DNA of 64,000 nucleotides, taken from Aquitalea aquatica. GTDB taxonomy: Bacteria; Pseudomonadota; Gammaproteobacteria; Burkholderiales; Chromobacteriaceae. Made by a program: the position numbers and the translations under genes. The DNA lies in NCBI RefSeq assembly GCF_013911085.1, contig NZ_JACERN010000022.1, positions 301,423 to 365,422 of the forward strand. The letters run 5' to 3'. A model generated the notes under the pieces. That model was not told where the DNA came from and ran no database searches. It was given only the letters and a program-made list of their open reading frames with translations. This document shows, piece after piece, positions 63,786 through 64,000 of this stretch; position 1 is the stretch's first letter, and the number at the start of each line of letters is the position of its first letter.

Positions 63786-64000
63786 CGGCGGTTTCAAGGG
63801 CCAAGTGCAACGGTGCTTGGAATTCTGATATCCAGATTGAAGCAACATTCCCAGAATGCTTCGCTTGGCTTCTTAAACCCGAGTGATTTGCGCGGCCGGT
63901 TATTCAGGCTCCAAGCGATCTGATCCAGTTCCTGTTGGGTAAACTGGCTTAAATCCGCTCCCTTGGGCAGGTACTCCCGTAGCAGACCGTTAGTATTCTC
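63786..64000 (-). mobile_element. IS30-family insertion sequence, right end (element continues beyond window)
   Basis: The last 215 bp hold the 3' end of an IS30-type transposase gene. The likely terminal inverted repeat begins near GGCGGTTTCAAGGGCCAAGT (63787-63806), which resembles ends of Neisserial IS30 elements and overlaps the transposase stop. The left boundary is estimated, not proven; the other end and the target duplication lie outside. Confidence 0.8.
63794..64000 (-). CDS. IS30-family transposase, C-terminal 68 residues (partial)
   Basis: Read on the minus strand from the right edge the frame stays open for 68 codons to TGA at 63794. It contains the hallmark segments ENTNGLLREYLPKGADLS and SLNNRPRKSLGFKKPSEAF, which include the end of the DDE catalytic core (final Glu in ENTNG) and the conserved NNRPRK motif. 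No frameshift is seen in the visible part, so the element could be intact. The start lies outside the window. Confidence 0.93.
   Translation of the reverse strand, partial: ENTNGLLREYLPKGADLSQFTQQELDQIAWSLNNRPRKSLGFKKPSEAFWECCFNLDIRIPSTVALGP

Overview
The window looks like a GC-rich betaproteobacterial chromosome segment, most probably a Neisseriales member of the Chromobacterium/Aquitalea/Vogesella type. That placement is an inference. It rests on the surE-pcm-nlpD-rpoS block, the fused EIIA-HPr-EI N-acetylglucosamine PTS, and the rpsP-rimM-trmD-rplS and rplM-rpsI blocks. Almost all of it is ordinary core chromosome. The only clear mobile DNA is the end of an IS30-family element at the right edge (about 63786 to 64000).

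Region by region: 1-1.4 kb has the end of ahcY and then metF (methyl cycle). 1.4-5 kb has a minus-strand pair of a periplasmic binding protein and a membrane diguanylate cyclase, then an Lrp/AsnC regulator. 5.4-9.4 kb is a tyrosine/homogentisate catabolic cluster (hppD, hmgA, FAH hydrolase, maiA). 9.5-9.8 kb has two identical tRNA-Phe genes. 9.9-15.1 kb has a HAD phosphatase and the two-gene GlcNAc PTS. 15.5-21.5 kb has doxX, a LysR regulator, dctA, a KfrA-like coiled-coil protein, marC and an AT-rich DMT transporter gene. 21.5-24.5 kb encodes a THUMP-type RNA methyltransferase with a very long repetitive arginine-rich N-terminal extension. 24.6-28.3 kb has mutY, relA and a Nudix hydrolase. 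28.5-32.7 kb is a complete deoCABD nucleoside salvage operon.

32.7-33.2 kb is a gene-free stretch that holds a strong promoter, a pyrimidine-rich segment and a strong terminator, and is a good candidate for an unannotated small RNA. It is followed by rplM-rpsI, a dCACHE chemoreceptor, argC, erpA, cheR, dadA, purT with a group II truncated haemoglobin gene, a thioesterase, folB and plsY (divergent), and an HDAC-like deacetylase. 44.6-48.4 kb is a MoxR/DUF58/transglutaminase operon. 48.5-52.0 kb is rpoS-nlpD-pcm-surE on the minus strand, followed by nadA, then a Pat-type protein acetyltransferase, the rpsP-rimM-trmD-rplS operon, xerD, clpA-clpS, a cold-shock gene, an MFS transporter and the IS30 end.

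I saw no CRISPR array, prophage, toxin-antitoxin module or obvious novel defence system. The most interesting items are the candidate sRNA at about 32919-33025, the 87/90-bp tandem repeat inside the RNA methyltransferase gene, the second EIIB domain of the GlcNAc transporter that lacks its cysteine, the sensor-protein/diguanylate-cyclase pair, and several precise palindromes upstream of transport or metabolic genes. All calls come from reading the sequence; no database search was run.
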